Source: an uncultured Oscillospiraceae bacterium
GTDB taxonomy: Bacteria; Bacillota; Clostridia; Oscillospirales; Ruminococcaceae
DNA length: 7,423 bases
NCBI GenBank assembly: GCA_904502045.1
Contig: CAJGEB010000049.1
Span: 1 to 7,423, forward strand
Direction of reading: 5' to 3'
The notes under the pieces were generated by a model. The model did no database searches. It was not told where the DNA came from and saw nothing but the letters and a program-made list of their open reading frames with translations. The first letter of the stretch is position 1; each line of letters begins with the position of its first letter. Below, piece by piece: positions 6,064 through 7,423 of this stretch. Made by a program: the position numbers and the translations under genes.

Positions 6064-7404
6064 ATGAGAGCGGAATTAACTGTACGTGTAATAGGAGCGG
6101 GACTTGCAGGATGCGAGGCGGCGTTACAGCTTGCAAAAAGAGGAATAAAGGTAGAGCTTTACGAGATGAAGCCTGAGAAATACAGTCCGGCTCATAAATA
6201 CGAGGGCTTTGCGGAGCTTGTGTGCTCCAATTCTCTTAAGGCGGAGCGTCTTGAGTCGGCGGCAGGACTACTGAAAAAAGAAATGGAGCTGTTTGGCTCC
6301 GCGCTTGTGGAGTCTGCCTTGAAAACGAGGGTGGAAGCAGGAGGCGCACTTGCAGTTGACCGTAAGCTTTTTTCGGATGCGATGACGGAGAAGATACGCA
6401 GTGAAAGTCTTATAACGGTAATAAGCGGAGAGAAAAAGTCGATAGATTGGGAGGACGGGATAACGATAGTTGCAACGGGACCTCTCACTGCGGGTGAGCT
6501 TGCGGAGGATATCTTCGGAAGGCTTGGCAGTCCGCTCAGCTTTTACGATGCGGCAGCGCCTATAATACTGGGTGAAAGCGTGGATTTTGATAAGGTATTT
6601 ATGGCGTCGAGGTACGGCAGAGGCGGGGACGACTACATCAACTGTCCGTTTAACAAAGAGGAGTACGAGCGATTTTGGGAGGAGCTGACCGGCGCAGAGA
6701 GAGCTCCGTTGAAGGAGTTTGATGTTCCGGACCAAAAGGTATATGAGGGGTGTATGCCCGTTGAGATACTTGCGGGACGCGGAATCGACACCTTAAGATT
6801 CGGACCTTTAAAGCCGAAGGGACTGCGGGATCCTCGCACAGATAAAAGACCGTGGGCAGTAGTGCAGCTCAGGAAAGAGGATGCAGAGGGTAAGCGGTAT
6901 AACCTTGTGGGATTTCAGACTAACTTGAAGTTCGGGGAGCAGAAGAGGGTATTTTCGATGATTCCCGGACTTGAAAATGCCGAATTTGTAAGATACGGAG
7001 TAATGCACCGCAACAGCTTTATAGACAGTCCGCGGCTTTTAAATAAGGACTACTCGCTGAAGAAGTACCCGAACGTGTTCTTTGCAGGACAGATAACCGG
7101 AGTTGAGGGTTACATAGAATCTGCGGCATCGGGAATAATTGCAGGAATAAACGCGGCAAGAAGGGCGCTTGGCAAGGAAGGATTTGAAGCACCGAGGGAT
7201 ACGATGATAGGTGCGCTTACGGAATATATATGCGACGAAACGCTAAAGGACTTTCAGCCGATGGGCTGCGCGATGGGACTTTTACCTGATATTGATGAGA
7301 AGATTCGTGACAAAAAACTGCGTTATGAGAGATATGCGTACCGTGCGCTTGACAGTATGCGAAAAGCGATAGACAGATACGATTTAAAAAGTGATTGGAT
7401 GTGA
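6064..7404 (+). CDS. trmFO: Folate- and FAD-dependent tRNA (uracil-54-C5) methyltransferase TrmFO
   Basis: TrmFO makes 5-methyluridine at position 54 of the tRNA T-loop, taking the carbon from methylene-tetrahydrofolate and electrons from FADH2, unlike the SAM-dependent TrmA of enterobacteria. The 446-residue protein opens with the FAD-binding Rossmann motif [12 protein letters not shown] (9-20). Next comes the family-specific [20 protein letters not shown] (52-71). Cys54 and Cys230 (in YEGCMPVE, 227-234) correspond to the two functional cysteines known as Cys53 and Cys226 in Bacillus subtilis. The C-terminal FAD-contact segment [19 protein letters not shown] (339-357) separates TrmFO from the related GidA/MnmG. 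The ribosome binding site AAGGAG (6051-6056) is 7 bases before the ATG. Its position directly after topA is the common Firmicute arrangement. The gene appears complete. Confidence 0.97.
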   Translation: MRAELTVRVIGAGLAGCEAALQLAKRGIKVELYEMKPEKYSPAHKYEGFAELVCSNSLKAERLESAAGLLKKEMELFGSALVESALKTRVEAGGALAVDRKLFSDAMTEKIRSESLITVISGEKKSIDWEDGITIVATGPLTAGELAEDIFGRLGSPLSFYDAAAPIILGESVDFDKVFMASRYGRGGDDYINCPFNKEEYERFWEELTGAERAPLKEFDVPDQKVYEGCMPVEILAGRGIDTLRFGPLKPKGLRDPRTDKRPWAVVQLRKEDAEGKRYNLVGFQTNLKFGEQKRVFSMIPGLENAEFVRYGVMHRNSFIDSPRLLNKDYSLKKYPNVFFAGQITGVEGYIESAASGIIAGINAARRALGKEGFEAPRDTMIGALTEYICDETLKDFQPMGCAMGLLPDIDEKIRDKKLRYERYAYRALDSMRKAIDRYDLKSDWM

Positions 7405-7408
7405 GAAT

Positions 7409-7423
7409 ATGAAAATAGGAGTA
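7409..7423 (+). CDS. Possible start of the next gene (only MKIGV visible)
   Basis: An ATG at 7409-7411, five bases after the trmFO stop, opens a frame reading MKIGV before the window ends. The spacing fits a translationally coupled gene, and only weak Shine-Dalgarno-like sequence (GGATGTGAG, 7397-7405) lies inside the trmFO end. Five residues are too few to identify a product. The start is plausible from context but not proven. Confidence 0.4.

Overview
The window looks like a chromosomal housekeeping segment from a member of the Bacillota (Firmicutes), probably a clostridial lineage. The reasons are the infC-rpmI-rplT operon with a long structured leader, a dprA-topA-trmFO run (an order typical of Firmicutes), strong GGAGG-type ribosome binding sites, and frequent use of ATA (Ile) and AGA/AGG (Arg) codons. 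All genes are on the + strand. I see no mobile element, CRISPR array, tRNA or rRNA gene, and no prophage signature. The genus cannot be fixed from the sequence alone.

Layout. Positions 1-504 hold the 3' part of an unrecognised protein-coding gene. Only 11 bases after its stop lies a consensus-perfect sigma-A type promoter (516-544). It drives a leader of about 150 nt that folds on paper into consecutive hairpins and ends in an intrinsic terminator (637-671). Its position and shape match the L20-controlled attenuator known upstream of infC in Bacillus. Then follow infC (translation initiation factor IF-3, probably starting at a rare ATC codon), rpmI (ribosomal protein L35) and rplT (ribosomal protein L20), closed by a second intrinsic terminator (1860-1890).

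The second half is a tightly packed block: a SpoU/TrmH-family RNA 2'-O-methyltransferase (1923-2711), dprA (2731-3921), topA (3946-6045) and trmFO (6064-7404). Gaps are 18-24 bases, with no terminator between them, so they are probably co-transcribed. A last ATG at 7409, almost touching the trmFO stop, probably opens another gene that the window cuts off after five codons.

How the genes work together. The first operon supplies an initiation factor and two 50S proteins and is probably controlled by free L20. The second block joins RNA modification (an rRNA or tRNA ribose methylase, and folate-dependent m5U54 formation in tRNA) with DNA topology and ssDNA handling (topoisomerase I and DprA). 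I did not find a novel defence or mobile system. The most interesting items are the infC control region (non-canonical start plus attenuator) and the unidentified protein at the left edge.
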